Source: Halovivax gelatinilyticus
GTDB taxonomy: Archaea > Halobacteriota > Halobacteria > Halobacteriales > Natrialbaceae
Length of the DNA: 64,000 nt
Assembly (NCBI RefSeq): GCF_024300625.1
Contig: NZ_CP101322.1
Location: forward strand, 633,992 to 697,991
Direction of reading: 5' to 3'
Position numbers and translations under genes: made by a program. Below, piece after piece: positions 41,078-50,275 of this stretch; position 1 is the stretch's first letter, and each line of letters starts with the position of its first letter. The notes under the pieces are model-generated. The model did no database searches and was not told the DNA's origin. It worked only from the letters and a program-made list of their open reading frames with translations.

Positions 41078-42391
41078 ATGACGGAGTGGATCGGAGAGAC
41101 CTTCTGCAGCACCGTCGGCTGGGACCACCTCGAGCGGCTGGTCGACATCGACCACCGGATGGCCGGGAGCGAGGGCGAACGGGCCGGTGCGGAGGCGACC
41201 CGGGACGTACTCGACGAGGTCGGCTGTCGAAACGCGAGACTCGACGAATTCGACCTCCAGGGCTGGACCCGCGGCAATAGCGACGTGACCCATCCGGAAA
41301 CGGGTGCGACCTACGAGTCGATCGCGCTGCCGCGTAGTCCGAGCGCCGACGTCAGAGCCGAGTTCGTCGACCTCGGCTACGGCACCCCCGGAGACTTCGA
41401 GTCGACCGACCTCGACGGGAAGATCGTGATGGTGGCGTCGAATATGCCGAGCTACCACGATCGGCTCATCCACCGCCGGGAGAAGTACTACTACGCCGTC
41501 GAAGCCGGCGCGGCCGGGTTCGTCTTCAGAAATCACGTCGAGGGGCAGCTCCCACCGACCGGCTCGATCGGCCGCCCGGGCCATCCGATCGGCGAGATCC
41601 CGGCCGTCGGCGTGAGCAAGGAGGTCGGAACGACGCTGGGACGGCGTTTCGACGGGGACGAGCTGAAACTCAGCATCGAGGCGGATGTCCACCCGGCGAC
41701 GAGTCAAAACGTCCACGCCGAACTCGGTCCCGAGACCGACGAGCGCCTGCTCGTCACCTGCCACGTCGACGGTCACGACATCGGCGACGGCGCGATGGAC
41801 GACGGCGCGGGAACGGCGACGATGGTCGAGGTGGCGAAGATTCTGGCCGACCGCGAGGACGAACTCGCGACGCGCGTCGAGTTCGTCGGCTTCGGCGCCG
41901 AGGAGGTCGGCCTCTGTGGCTCCGAACACCACGCGACGACCTGCGACCCGTCGACGGTGAAGGCGGTGATGAACCTGGACGGCGTCGTCCGCGGACGAAC
42001 GCTCCAGTTTTTCACGCACACCTTCGACGAACTCGGCGATGCAGCCCGACGGGTCACAGAGCGATTCGATCATCCGATCCGGCTCATCCCAAGGGAGGGC
42101 TACCGAGGCGACCAGTGGCCGCTGGTCAGAGAGGGCGTCCCGGGCTACTTCATCTCGGGCGTCAGAGAGTCCGAAGGGCGCGGGTACGGACACACGTCGG
42201 CCGACACGCTCGACAAATTAGACGTTCGAAACCTCCGAGAGCAGGCCGTGCTTCTCGCCGAGCTGGCCGTCGAACTCGCGAGTGACGACGTCTCGATCCC
42301 CCACCGAACCCGCGAGGACGTCGCCGAATCGTTCGAGTCAGAGGGACGGGCTGAGGGGATGAAAATCATCGGCGAGTGGCCCTACGAGTAA
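41078..42391 (+). CDS. M28 family aminopeptidase with PA domain
   Basis: A 437-residue zinc peptidase. A PA domain (about residues 90-200, with LDGKIVMVASN) is inserted before the catalytic core. The zinc ligands are visible in order: His (HVDGHD from 229), Asp (MDDGAG), Glu-Glu (GAEEVGLCGS), Asp (MNLDG) and His (GYGHTSADT). No signal peptide is apparent, so it may act in the cytosol on imported peptides. It lies 133 bp after the M32 gene in the same direction. Confidence 0.88.
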   Translation: MTEWIGETFCSTVGWDHLERLVDIDHRMAGSEGERAGAEATRDVLDEVGCRNARLDEFDLQGWTRGNSDVTHPETGATYESIALPRSPSADVRAEFVDLGYGTPGDFESTDLDGKIVMVASNMPSYHDRLIHRREKYYYAVEAGAAGFVFRNHVEGQLPPTGSIGRPGHPIGEIPAVGVSKEVGTTLGRRFDGDELKLSIEADVHPATSQNVHAELGPETDERLLVTCHVDGHDIGDGAMDDGAGTATMVEVAKILADREDELATRVEFVGFGAEEVGLCGSEHHATTCDPSTVKAVMNLDGVVRGRTLQFFTHTFDELGDAARRVTERFDHPIRLIPREGYRGDQWPLVREGVPGYFISGVRESEGRGYGHTSADTLDKLDVRNLREQAVLLAELAVELASDDVSIPHRTREDVAESFESEGRAEGMKIIGEWPYE

Positions 42392-42430
42392 TTGGCATTC
42401 CTGCCGAGGAGCGGTGGTTCGGGCCGCCGT

Positions 42431-43171
42431 TTACTCGGCGTCTTCGTCTCGTTCGCCGTGGACCGGCTGGTCGATCCAGTTGTAACACCGATACGTCCGC
42501 GCCTCGCGGTCGTCGGTCAGCATCTGGATCGGGATGAATCCCTTGCCGCCGCGCGAACCGGCCTTTTTGACCGTCGGATCGTCCGCGAACGTCATCAGCT
42601 TCGCGTCGATCGAGAACGTAAACTCCAGTTTCCCGCGGAAGTTCTCGTCCGGGTCGAACGAGACGGAGACGTCACCGGCGCCGACGCCGAAGATGGCGGC
42701 GTCGGTTTCGGTCGAGACGCCGACGTCGTGACTCGCGAGTCCGCCCTGGAGTTCGTCGAGCCACGCGCGCATCTCCTCGCGGTCGAGCGACCGGGAAAGG
42801 TCGAACGACGCGTCCGACGTCATCGATCCCTCCTCGAACTCGAAGTCCGGGTACCGAAGCTTCTCGTCCGGCAGGACGTGCGAAGTGGACTCGGGGTCCG
42901 GCGGCCGAGACGGAACGTCGAGTTCGTCGCTGATCGTCGAGCGCTCCGGCTCGGCGGGTTCGTCCTCGACGTCGTCGGCTGTCGATCCGTCCGCCGGTTC
43001 GCTCGTCACAGACCCGTTCACCGCTTCGCCCGTCGCCGTATCGTCGGCGTGCTCGTCAGTCGCCGGTTCGTCGGGTTCAACGGTCGTCTCACCGTCGTCA
43101 GTCACGTGCGATACCTCCGACGAGTCCGAGTGGTCACAGCAGGGAACCTCTTTCGACTCGTCACTCCCCAC
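42431..43171 (-). CDS. Acidic protein with amphi-Trp-like domain, coupled to ABC operon
   Basis: A 246-residue protein starting with GTG at 43171, inside the end of the upstream ATPase gene (11-nt overlap). Residues 1-85 are a Ser/Asp/Glu/Thr-rich disordered region with a CC pair near residue 11. Residues about 115-215 (SFDLSRSLDREEMRAWLDEL, VSVSFDPDENFRGKLEFTFS) resemble the haloarchaeal amphi-Trp domain. The last segment KKAGSRGGKGFIPIQML is distinctive. It is the last gene of the leftward peptide ABC operon; its role there is unknown. Confidence 0.65.
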   Translation of the reverse strand: MGSDESKEVPCCDHSDSSEVSHVTDDGETTVEPDEPATDEHADDTATGEAVNGSVTSEPADGSTADDVEDEPAEPERSTISDELDVPSRPPDPESTSHVLPDEKLRYPDFEFEEGSMTSDASFDLSRSLDREEMRAWLDELQGGLASHDVGVSTETDAAIFGVGAGDVSVSFDPDENFRGKLEFTFSIDAKLMTFADDPTVKKAGSRGGKGFIPIQMLTDDREARTYRCYNWIDQPVHGERDEDAE

Positions 43172-44192
43172 GGTGGACCTCCGCGGCGAAGTGACACCAC
43201 GAGGTGGCGTCTTCGACCGCCTGCGGGTCGGGCACCTCCGTCCGGCACCGTTCTTCTGCGATCGGACAGCGCGTGTGAAAGACGCAGCCGTCGGGCGGAT
43301 CGACGGGACTCGGGACCTCGCCTTCGAGGATGAACACGTCCTGAATCGTCGTCGACGGATCGACGTCCGGAATCGCCGCGAGTAACGCTTCGGTGTAGGG
43401 ATGGGAGGGGACCTCGAAGAGCTGTTCGGCAGGCCCGACTTCCATCAGCGTCCCGAGGTACATGACCGCGATTCGGTCGGCGATGTGTTTGACGGCGCTC
43501 AGGTCGTGGCTGATGAAGACGTACGTCAGGCCGAGTTCCCGCTGGATCTCCATCAACAGGTTGAGGATGCTCCCCTTGACGGAGACGTCGAGCGCCGAGA
43601 CGGGCTCGTCCAGAACGAGTACGCTCGGCTCGGTCGCGATGGCGCGGGCGATGGCGACGCGCTGGGCCTGTCCGCCGGAGAGTTCGTGCGCGTAGCGGTC
43701 GACGTGGCGCGACGAGAGATCGACCAGTTCGAGCAGTTCGTCGATCCGTTGTTCGCGCTCGTCGGCGGACCAGCCCTGCGTCCTGAGCGGTTCGGCGATC
43801 GACTCTCCGACTTTCATCCGCGGGTTGATGCTCGAGGTCGCGTTCTGGAAGACGACGCCGACGTCGGCGAGCAGGTCGGTGTCGCGACTGCGAGCGCCGC
43901 CGACCGGCGTCCCGTTGATCCGTATCTCGCCCTCGGTCGGCGTGTACAGCCCGGTCACGAGATTCGCCAGCGTCGACTTGCCGCTGCCGCTCTCGCCGAC
44001 GATACCGAGCGTTTCACCCTCGTGGGCGGAGAGGGTGACGTCCGACACCGCCTTGAGCGACGTTCGCGTGCCGAAGAGCCGATCGAGCAGCGAGTCTTCT
44101 ATCGGAAACGACTTCGAGACGCCGTCGAGTTCGATGACCGGCTTCGACGCCGCCTGCGACGTCGATCGGGCCGCCGTACGTTGTGAACTCAC
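43161..44192 (-). CDS. dppF: Peptide/nickel ABC transporter ATPase, DppF type
   Basis: A 343-residue ABC ATPase. Walker A GESGSGKS is at 66-73, the signature ELSGGQAQRVAIAR is followed by Walker B VLVLDEPVSALDVS, and the C-terminal oligopeptide/dipeptide domain has GCVFHTRCPIAEERC. It powers uptake through the neighbouring permeases. It starts with GTG within the stop of dppD (4-nt GTGA overlap). Substrate may be peptide, nickel or another small solute. Confidence 0.9.
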   Translation of the reverse strand: MSSQRTAARSTSQAASKPVIELDGVSKSFPIEDSLLDRLFGTRTSLKAVSDVTLSAHEGETLGIVGESGSGKSTLANLVTGLYTPTEGEIRINGTPVGGARSRDTDLLADVGVVFQNATSSINPRMKVGESIAEPLRTQGWSADEREQRIDELLELVDLSSRHVDRYAHELSGGQAQRVAIARAIATEPSVLVLDEPVSALDVSVKGSILNLLMEIQRELGLTYVFISHDLSAVKHIADRIAVMYLGTLMEVGPAEQLFEVPSHPYTEALLAAIPDVDPSTTIQDVFILEGEVPSPVDPPDGCVFHTRCPIAEERCRTEVPDPQAVEDATSWCHFAAEVHRGE

Positions 44193-45253
44193 AACGATCC
44201 CTCCACGCCCACCGGTTCGTCGTCGGGATCGGGAACCCCATCGAGGTTACAGCACTTCGCGTGCTGTCCGTCGCCGCAATCGACCACCGGCATCGGGCTG
44301 TTTCGACAGCGGTCGTGGGCGTACTCACAGCGCGAAGCGAACGGACAACCGGTGATGCCACCGAGTTGGTCGGGTACCTGTCCGTCTATCGTCTCTAGAG
44401 GTTCCTTCCGCGTGGCCCCCTGGGGCATACACCGAAGCAGCGCTTGCGTGTAGGGGTGGCGCGGCTCCGTGAGGATCTGTTCGGTCGTCCCGGTCTCCAT
44501 CACCTCGCCGCCGTACATGACGACGACGCGATCGCAGACGTCGGCGACGACGCCGATGTCGTGGGTGATCATCACGACGGACATCTCCCGCGAGTCGCGC
44601 AGATCCGCGATGATCTTCAGGATCTGAGCCTGAATCGTCACGTCGAGCGCGGTCGTGGGCTCGTCACAGATGAGTAAATCCGGCTCGCTGGCCAGGGCGA
44701 TGGCGAGCATCGCGCGCTGGCGCATTCCGCCGGAGAACTCGTGTGGATACGCGTCGAGTCGTTCGCCTGGGTTCGGAATGCCCACCTCTGACATGAGTTC
44801 GACGACTCGGTCGCGCTTTTCGGCCCAGTCGGCCCGATCGGAGAGCAGTGGAAGGTTCAGGTACTCGCGCAGCGTCTGGTTGTCGGGATCGTCGTGGATC
44901 TTCAGCGATTCGATGATCTGCTCGCTCACGGTAAAGACCGGGTTGAGCGTCGTCATCGGGTCCTGAAAGACCATCGACATGCCGCGGCCGCGCAACCGAC
45001 GGATCTCCTCGTCGGTCGCCGCCGTCAGGTCCGTTCCGCGGTACTCGATCGACCCCTCGACGATTCGGCCCGGGTCCTCCAGTCGCATCGCCGACAGCGC
45101 GGTGACGGACTTGCCGCTACCGCTCTCGCCGACGATACCGACGATCTCGCCGGGCTGGACGTCGAACGAGACGCCGTTTACGGCGTGGACGGTTCGGTCG
45201 AACGTCTCGAAGTGCGTGTGCAGGTTGTCGATTGAGAGTAGTGGATCGCTCAT
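44189..45253 (-). CDS. dppD: Peptide/nickel ABC transporter ATPase, DppD type
   Basis: A 354-residue ABC ATPase with Walker A GESGSGKS at 42-49, FQDPMTTLNPVF (Q-loop region), signature FSGGMRQRAMLAIAL, Walker B LLICDEPTTALDVT and a C-terminal GCPFASRCEYAHDRC cysteine motif of the oligopeptide/dipeptide family. It works as the partner of DppF. Overlaps the next gene by 4 nt and is 4 nt from the upstream permease gene. Confidence 0.9.
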   Translation of the reverse strand: MSDPLLSIDNLHTHFETFDRTVHAVNGVSFDVQPGEIVGIVGESGSGKSVTALSAMRLEDPGRIVEGSIEYRGTDLTAATDEEIRRLRGRGMSMVFQDPMTTLNPVFTVSEQIIESLKIHDDPDNQTLREYLNLPLLSDRADWAEKRDRVVELMSEVGIPNPGERLDAYPHEFSGGMRQRAMLAIALASEPDLLICDEPTTALDVTIQAQILKIIADLRDSREMSVVMITHDIGVVADVCDRVVVMYGGEVMETGTTEQILTEPRHPYTQALLRCMPQGATRKEPLETIDGQVPDQLGGITGCPFASRCEYAHDRCRNSPMPVVDCGDGQHAKCCNLDGVPDPDDEPVGVEGSL

Positions 45254-45257
45254 CTGA

Positions 45258-46187
45258 TCAGAGCCCCTTGTTCTGGACTGAATCGGCTTCTTTCGGATCG
45301 AGCAAGTCGCGCAGTCCGTCCCCGAGGAGGTTGAATCCGAGGACGGCGAGCATGATCGCCAGGCCCGGAAGGTTGACCACCCACCAGGCGCTCTGGAGGT
45401 ACTCGCGTCCCTCCGCGATCATCGTCCCCCACTCCGGCGTGGGCGGCTGTGCGCCGAGCCCCAGGAACGAGAGACCCGCGGTCGCGAGGATGACCGTCGC
45501 CATATCGAGCGTCGCGAGCACGACGACCGGACCCATCACGTTCGGCAGGATGTGACGACCGACGACGCGAATGCGACTCGTTCCCATCAGCTGGCTCGCT
45601 TTGACGTACTCCTGTTGCTTGACCGAGAGGACGCTCCCGCGAACGACGCGCGCGTAACTCGTCCAGCCCACGATCGCGAGTGCGATCATGATGTTGGTCA
45701 AGCTGGGTCCGAGGATGCCGGCGATGACGAGCGCCAGCAACAGCCCGGGGAACGCGAGCAGGATGTCGACGAGGCGCATCAACGCCTCGTCGACGTAGCC
45801 GCCGGCGTAGCCGGCAGCCACCCCGACGGCCGTTCCGATAGCGAGTGAGATGCCGACGACGGCCACTCCGATCATGAGCGAGATACGCGAGCCGTAGATG
45901 AGCCGCGAGAGGATGTCCTGGCCGAGCTGGTCGGTGCCGAGCGGGTGCTCGAGCGACGGACCTTCCAATCGGTCCTCTAAGTTCTGCTGTTCGGGATCGT
46001 GCGGCGCCAGAAACGGCGCGAAGATCGCGGTGAAAAGCAGCGCGAGGACGATGGCGAGTCCGATGATGTTCAGCTTGTTCGCGCGGAACTGAGCCACCTT
46101 TCGCGAGTGATAGACGGCTCGCGCGCGACGGCCGAACGACCGCGCTCTGGCGCGCATCGTCGGTTGCTCGGGAACGTCGGTGCTCAT
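45258..46187 (-). CDS. dppC: Peptide/nickel ABC transporter permease, DppC type
   Basis: A 309-residue membrane protein with about six helices, an N-terminal cytoplasmic arm (about 35 residues) and the permease EAA motif EYVKASQLMGTSRIRVVGRH followed by ILPNVMGP. HPLGTDQLGQDILSRLIYGS is the typical DppC/OppC sequence. Its start overlaps the dppB stop (ATGA). It forms the translocation pore with DppB. Confidence 0.9.
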   Translation of the reverse strand: MSTDVPEQPTMRARARSFGRRARAVYHSRKVAQFRANKLNIIGLAIVLALLFTAIFAPFLAPHDPEQQNLEDRLEGPSLEHPLGTDQLGQDILSRLIYGSRISLMIGVAVVGISLAIGTAVGVAAGYAGGYVDEALMRLVDILLAFPGLLLALVIAGILGPSLTNIMIALAIVGWTSYARVVRGSVLSVKQQEYVKASQLMGTSRIRVVGRHILPNVMGPVVVLATLDMATVILATAGLSFLGLGAQPPTPEWGTMIAEGREYLQSAWWVVNLPGLAIMLAVLGFNLLGDGLRDLLDPKEADSVQNKGL

Positions 46188-47131
46188 CGGTCACCACCCT
46201 CGAACGAGATGCGCGGATCGACGTACCGATAGGTGACGTCGACGAGCAGGTTCGTCACGACGAAGATCACGGCGACGATCAGGACGAGCCCCTGCACGAT
46301 CGGATAGTCGCGCGCGAAGATCGAATCGATTAGCAGGCGCCCCAGCCCGGGTCGCTGGAAGACGATCTCGACGATGACGGCCCCGTTCAGCAGGTAGCCG
46401 AACTGGAGGCCGACGATCGTGATCACCGGGATGAGCGCGTTTCTGAGCGTGTGCTTGTAGACGACGATGCGCTCTCTGAGGCCCTTCGAGCGGGCCGTCC
46501 TGACGTACTCTTCGTCCATCGCTTCGAGCATCGACGATCTGAGCAACCGGGTGATGATCGCCGCCATTCCGGTCCCGAGCGTGATGGCAGGTAGGACCAG
46601 GTGGCTGAACGTGCCGAAGCCGTACGTCGGGAGGAGACTCAGCCAGACGGCGAAGATGAGCATCAGGAGGTACCCGAGCCAGAAGTTCGGCATCGAGAGA
46701 CCGAGCAGGGCCCCGATCTGGCTGCCGTAGTCGAGCCGACCACCTTTGTGGACGGCGCTGATGACGCCGGCCGGTATCGCGACGACGAGCGCGACGAGAA
46801 GGCCGGCGACGGCGAGTTCGATCGTCGGCATGAGGTTCTGCTGGATCAACCCCATAACCGACGTATCGGCGTGGTAGGACTGACCGAGGTCGCCCCGGAC
46901 GACGTCTGAGAGCCAGTGTAAGTACTGAATCGGAATCGGATCGTCGAGTCCCTGTTCGGTTCTGAACTGTTCGACGGCTGCTTGCGAGGGCGTTCGGCCC
47001 CCCATCTGGGCGCGGAGGATCGTGCGAGCCGGATCGCCGGGGGTGACGAACGTCAGCATGAACGTCACTATCGAGACGCCCACCAACACGATGAGACCCG
47101 TAAATACCCTCCTGACGGCGAATTTCCACAT
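46184..47131 (-). CDS. dppB: Peptide/nickel ABC transporter permease, DppB type
   Basis: A 315-residue membrane protein of the DppB/OppB/NikB type, with about six helices. It opens FAVRRVFTGLIVLVGVSIVT then FMLTFVTPGDPAR, both usual for the family, and has the EAA loop EYVRTARSKGLRERIVVYKH. It lies 18 nt after the binding-protein gene and overlaps dppC by 4 nt. Confidence 0.9.
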   Translation of the reverse strand: MWKFAVRRVFTGLIVLVGVSIVTFMLTFVTPGDPARTILRAQMGGRTPSQAAVEQFRTEQGLDDPIPIQYLHWLSDVVRGDLGQSYHADTSVMGLIQQNLMPTIELAVAGLLVALVVAIPAGVISAVHKGGRLDYGSQIGALLGLSMPNFWLGYLLMLIFAVWLSLLPTYGFGTFSHLVLPAITLGTGMAAIITRLLRSSMLEAMDEEYVRTARSKGLRERIVVYKHTLRNALIPVITIVGLQFGYLLNGAVIVEIVFQRPGLGRLLIDSIFARDYPIVQGLVLIVAVIFVVTNLLVDVTYRYVDPRISFEGGDR

Positions 47132-47149
47132 AGATAGGTGTAGTATGGA

Positions 47150-48682
47150 TCAGTATTCGAGCGACGTCCACCGGGAGAACTGCGGGATCGGAGCCAGGTC
47201 GATTCCCTCTACGTCTGCGGCGTGGCCGGCGACGAACTCGTTGTAGTAGATCGGGATCGTCACGGCCTCCTCGTGCATGATCTGCTGTGCCTCGACGAAC
47301 GCCGCCTCCTTCTCGTCCGGATCGATCGTCTGGAAGCCGGTCTCGATTAACGAGTCGACCTCGTCTCCGACGTTGTGGATGCCGGTTCCTTCGTCCTCGT
47401 AGAGGCGCTGGTTGACGTCACCTTCGGAGTGGAACCACTCGTAGATGATGTAATCGGCGTCTCCGCTGTTCGAACCGCCAGCGTCTAAGTTGAGGTGTGC
47501 CTCGCCGTCGCGCTCCATCTCCGAGAACTGCGCGCGTTCGACCTGGACGATCTCGGCGTCCACGCCGACTCCGTCGAAGGCGTCGAGCAGGACCTGCGCG
47601 ATCTCGCGGCCGTCGACGAGGTCGTTCGGGAGCAATATGTCGAGCGTCTCGCCGTCGTAGGCGGACTCCTCGACCAGCTCCGCGGCGAGTTCCTCGTCGT
47701 GTTCGTAGGGGTCGATCTCGTCGTGAGCCGACCAGAAGATGATCGGCGAGATCGGACCGCGAGCCGGGTTGCCGACGCCTTCTAAGATCGTATCGACGAG
47801 CAACTCCTGATCGACGGCGTGATTGAGCGCGCGTCGCAGCGTCGCGTCGTCGGTCGGCGAGCGGTGGATGTTGAAACCGGCGAACCCGGCGTCCGCGGTC
47901 TCCTGGCGGGCGACGACGATCGAATCGTTGTCCTCGAGCGTGGCGACCTGACTTCGCGGGGGCGACATTCCAACGTCGATCTCGTCGTTAGTCAGCGCGA
48001 TGGCGCGCGTGTTCGGATCTTCGATGACCTCGAACGTGAGCTCCTCGAGTTGCGCACCGTCGTTCCAGTAGTCTTCGAACGCCGTCGTCCTGACTTCCTG
48101 CTGTGGGACGATTTCGTCGACCTGGAACGGACCCGTACCGATTACGAGATCGTCGGAGTGGTCGCGATCCGGGTGCTGGATGCAGGCCATGTTGTGCGCG
48201 ATCGTCCCCGGGAACACGGGGAACGGTGCCGTGTTGGTGAACTCGACGGTGTGGTCGTCGAGCGCTTCGATACTCCCGGACTCGATCTGCAACCAGCCGG
48301 CCGCCCACACGTGTTCTTCGAGGAGCGCCTCGAACGAGAAGACGACGTCGTCGGCCGTCATCTCCTCGTCGTTGTGAAACTGTACGTCCTCTCTGAGTTC
48401 GAACTCCCAGGTCGTCTCGCTCGTCTGTTCCCAGTCGGTCGCGAGCCACGGGGTGAGTTCCATCTCCTCGTTGACCCAGACGAGCGGTTCTAGAATGTTC
48501 GTCCAGTACGGCGTCACCCCGCCGTAGAGGTTCCAATCCTCTCGCGTTGGATCGTCGTCGATAGCAATGCGTGCGGATCCGTCCGCCGAATCGGAATCAT
48601 CTGCGCATCCGGCGATCGACATGACGCCGATCGCGGCCGCAGACCCGAGCACCTCTCTTCTTTTGAATTTGTTGCGTGTCAT
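47150..48682 (-). CDS. Peptide/nickel ABC transporter substrate-binding lipoprotein
   Basis: A 510-residue solute-binding protein of the SBP_bac_5 family. The N-terminus combines a twin-arginine-like KRREVLGSAAAIGVMS with a lipobox SIAGC (Cys26), so it is exported folded and lipid-anchored. Typical family segments include WNLYGGVTPYWTNILEPLVW, LREDVQFHNDEEMTADDVVF and LRRALNHAVDQELLV. It captures the substrate for the four downstream genes and is first in the operon. NikR lies 10 kb away, so a nickel complex is possible but not shown. Confidence 0.9.
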   Translation of the reverse strand: MTRNKFKRREVLGSAAAIGVMSIAGCADDSDSADGSARIAIDDDPTREDWNLYGGVTPYWTNILEPLVWVNEEMELTPWLATDWEQTSETTWEFELREDVQFHNDEEMTADDVVFSFEALLEEHVWAAGWLQIESGSIEALDDHTVEFTNTAPFPVFPGTIAHNMACIQHPDRDHSDDLVIGTGPFQVDEIVPQQEVRTTAFEDYWNDGAQLEELTFEVIEDPNTRAIALTNDEIDVGMSPPRSQVATLEDNDSIVVARQETADAGFAGFNIHRSPTDDATLRRALNHAVDQELLVDTILEGVGNPARGPISPIIFWSAHDEIDPYEHDEELAAELVEESAYDGETLDILLPNDLVDGREIAQVLLDAFDGVGVDAEIVQVERAQFSEMERDGEAHLNLDAGGSNSGDADYIIYEWFHSEGDVNQRLYEDEGTGIHNVGDEVDSLIETGFQTIDPDEKEAAFVEAQQIMHEEAVTIPIYYNEFVAGHAADVEGIDLAPIPQFSRWTSLEY

Positions 48683-49069
48683 CAGGTTACACTTCAGGTA
48701 TGAAGGGGCTTTGCTTCTTTGACCTAATAAACATTACCCCATTTATATACTCTGCCTAATTATATTATTCAGATTGTCGAGACGCGTCGAGAGCGCCCCA
48801 GGCGCCATTTTACGCGTGTGCGGACCTAGCACAAATGAGAACCACCCGCACAGGAATTTATATTCTAAAATAAATCGGGGGAACTATCCGGGGAAGCCCG
48901 TGGGAGGGCGCCTCGATTTTCAAATCGACATCGATGAGCTCGGCGCATTCGTCTCTGAGTGCGCTCTCGACCCACTCAACCGTGCCGGCGGCAAGCCGAG
49001 CAGCCCGGCGTCGCGAACCGCCGTCGAAAAGCGGAAACACGTTTAATCCAGCGGTGACTCTGTGGCGGT
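48683..49069. other. Divergent promoter region, with one doubtful ORF
   Basis: AT-rich DNA at 48720-48775 probably holds the promoter of the leftward ABC operon. TTTAAT at 49042-49047, 25 nt before the egsA start, suggests a leaderless egsA mRNA. A 60-codon leftward frame from GTG 49040 to 48858 (MFPLFDGGSRRRAARLAAGT and on) has a plausible composition but no recognised domain; I do not count it as a gene. Confidence 0.4.
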
Positions 49070-50131
49070 ATGTTCGAAAAATCCTCGTGGATTCGCCTGC
49101 CGCGCAACGTCGTCGTCGGCCACGGCGTCATCGACGAGGTCGTCCCGGTCACCGACGAACTCTCGCTTTCGGGACGACCGCTGCTGGTAACGAGCCCGAC
49201 GCCGCGCGAAGTGGCCGGTGAGACGATCGTCGCCGACTTCGAGGCCAGCGGCGTCGACCCCGCCGTGGTGACCGTCGAGACCGCCTCGTTCGAGTCGGTC
49301 GAGACGGTGATCGAGGCGGTCGAGGCGGAGGAGGCGGACTACCTGGTCGGCGTCGGGGGCGGCAAAGCGATCGACATCGCGAAGATGGCCAGCGACCACT
49401 GCTCGATGGGCTTTCTCTCGGTGCCGACCGCCGCCAGTCACGACGGCATCGTCTCGAATCGCGGTTCGGTTCCCGAGGGAGACACCCGTCACAGCGTCGC
49501 CGCGGAGCCGCCGCTCGCCGTCGTCGCCGACACCGGAATCTTGGCCGACGCGCCGTGGCGGCTCACGACCGCCGGCTGTGCCGACATCATCTCGAACTAC
49601 ACCGCCGTGATGGACTGGCGACTCGCCCACCGGCTGAAGAACGTCGAGTACTCCGGGTTCGCCGGCGCGCTCTCGGAGATGACCGCCGAGATCTTAGTCG
49701 ACAACGCCGATTCGGTCAGACCGGGCTTAGAAGAAGCCGCCTGGATTGTCACGAAAGCACTCGTCTCCTCCGGCGTCGCGATGTCGATCGCCGACTCCTC
49801 GCGACCCGCCAGCGGCGCCGAACACCTCTTTTCCCACCAGCTCGACCGGCTCGTCCCCGGCGCGGCGTTACACGGCCACCAGGTCGGCGTCGGCTCGATC
49901 ATGACCGCCTACCTCCACGGCGGCGAGCGCGGCTTCTGGCTCGATATCCGCGACGCCCTGGATAGCATCGACGCGCCGACGACCGCCGCCGAACTCGACA
50001 TCGACGACGAGATCGTCGTCGAGGCGTTGACGACCTGCCACGAGATCAGAGACCGCTACACCATCCTCGGCGACGGGATGGACGAAGGCGCCGCCCGAGA
50101 AGTCGCCCACAAGACCGGCGTGATCGGCTGA
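49070..50131 (+). CDS. egsA: sn-Glycerol-1-phosphate dehydrogenase EgsA
   Basis: A 353-residue enzyme that reduces dihydroxyacetone phosphate to sn-glycerol 1-phosphate, the backbone of archaeal lipids. It shows RLPRNVVVGHGVIDEV at the start, the nucleotide-binding GVGGGKAIDIAKMAS, PTAASHDGIVSNRGSV, and zinc ligands in AGCADIISNYTA, GAEHLFSHQLD and LHGHQVGVG. Length and motifs are full. It is single-copy and essential in archaea, so the locus is core chromosome. Confidence 0.95.
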   Translation: MFEKSSWIRLPRNVVVGHGVIDEVVPVTDELSLSGRPLLVTSPTPREVAGETIVADFEASGVDPAVVTVETASFESVETVIEAVEAEEADYLVGVGGGKAIDIAKMASDHCSMGFLSVPTAASHDGIVSNRGSVPEGDTRHSVAAEPPLAVVADTGILADAPWRLTTAGCADIISNYTAVMDWRLAHRLKNVEYSGFAGALSEMTAEILVDNADSVRPGLEEAAWIVTKALVSSGVAMSIADSSRPASGAEHLFSHQLDRLVPGAALHGHQVGVGSIMTAYLHGGERGFWLDIRDALDSIDAPTTAAELDIDDEIVVEALTTCHEIRDRYTILGDGMDEGAAREVAHKTGVIG

Positions 50132-50275
50132 GGACGTCGATCGAACGGAATTCTTCGTCGCCCGTGGCGTCGTACAGCCTGGCGAGGCGTCGGTCGCCGC
50201 AACGACGTTCCACAGACCGTGTTTGTAATTGGCTCGTGAAACGGAGTATTTGGGGGCGCGAGTTGACATATCGCC

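Noticed and set aside
48858-49040. 60-codon leftward frame before egsA
   Set aside because: Composition is plausible but there is no known domain, it starts with GTG in the egsA promoter area and ends in AT-rich promoter-like DNA.
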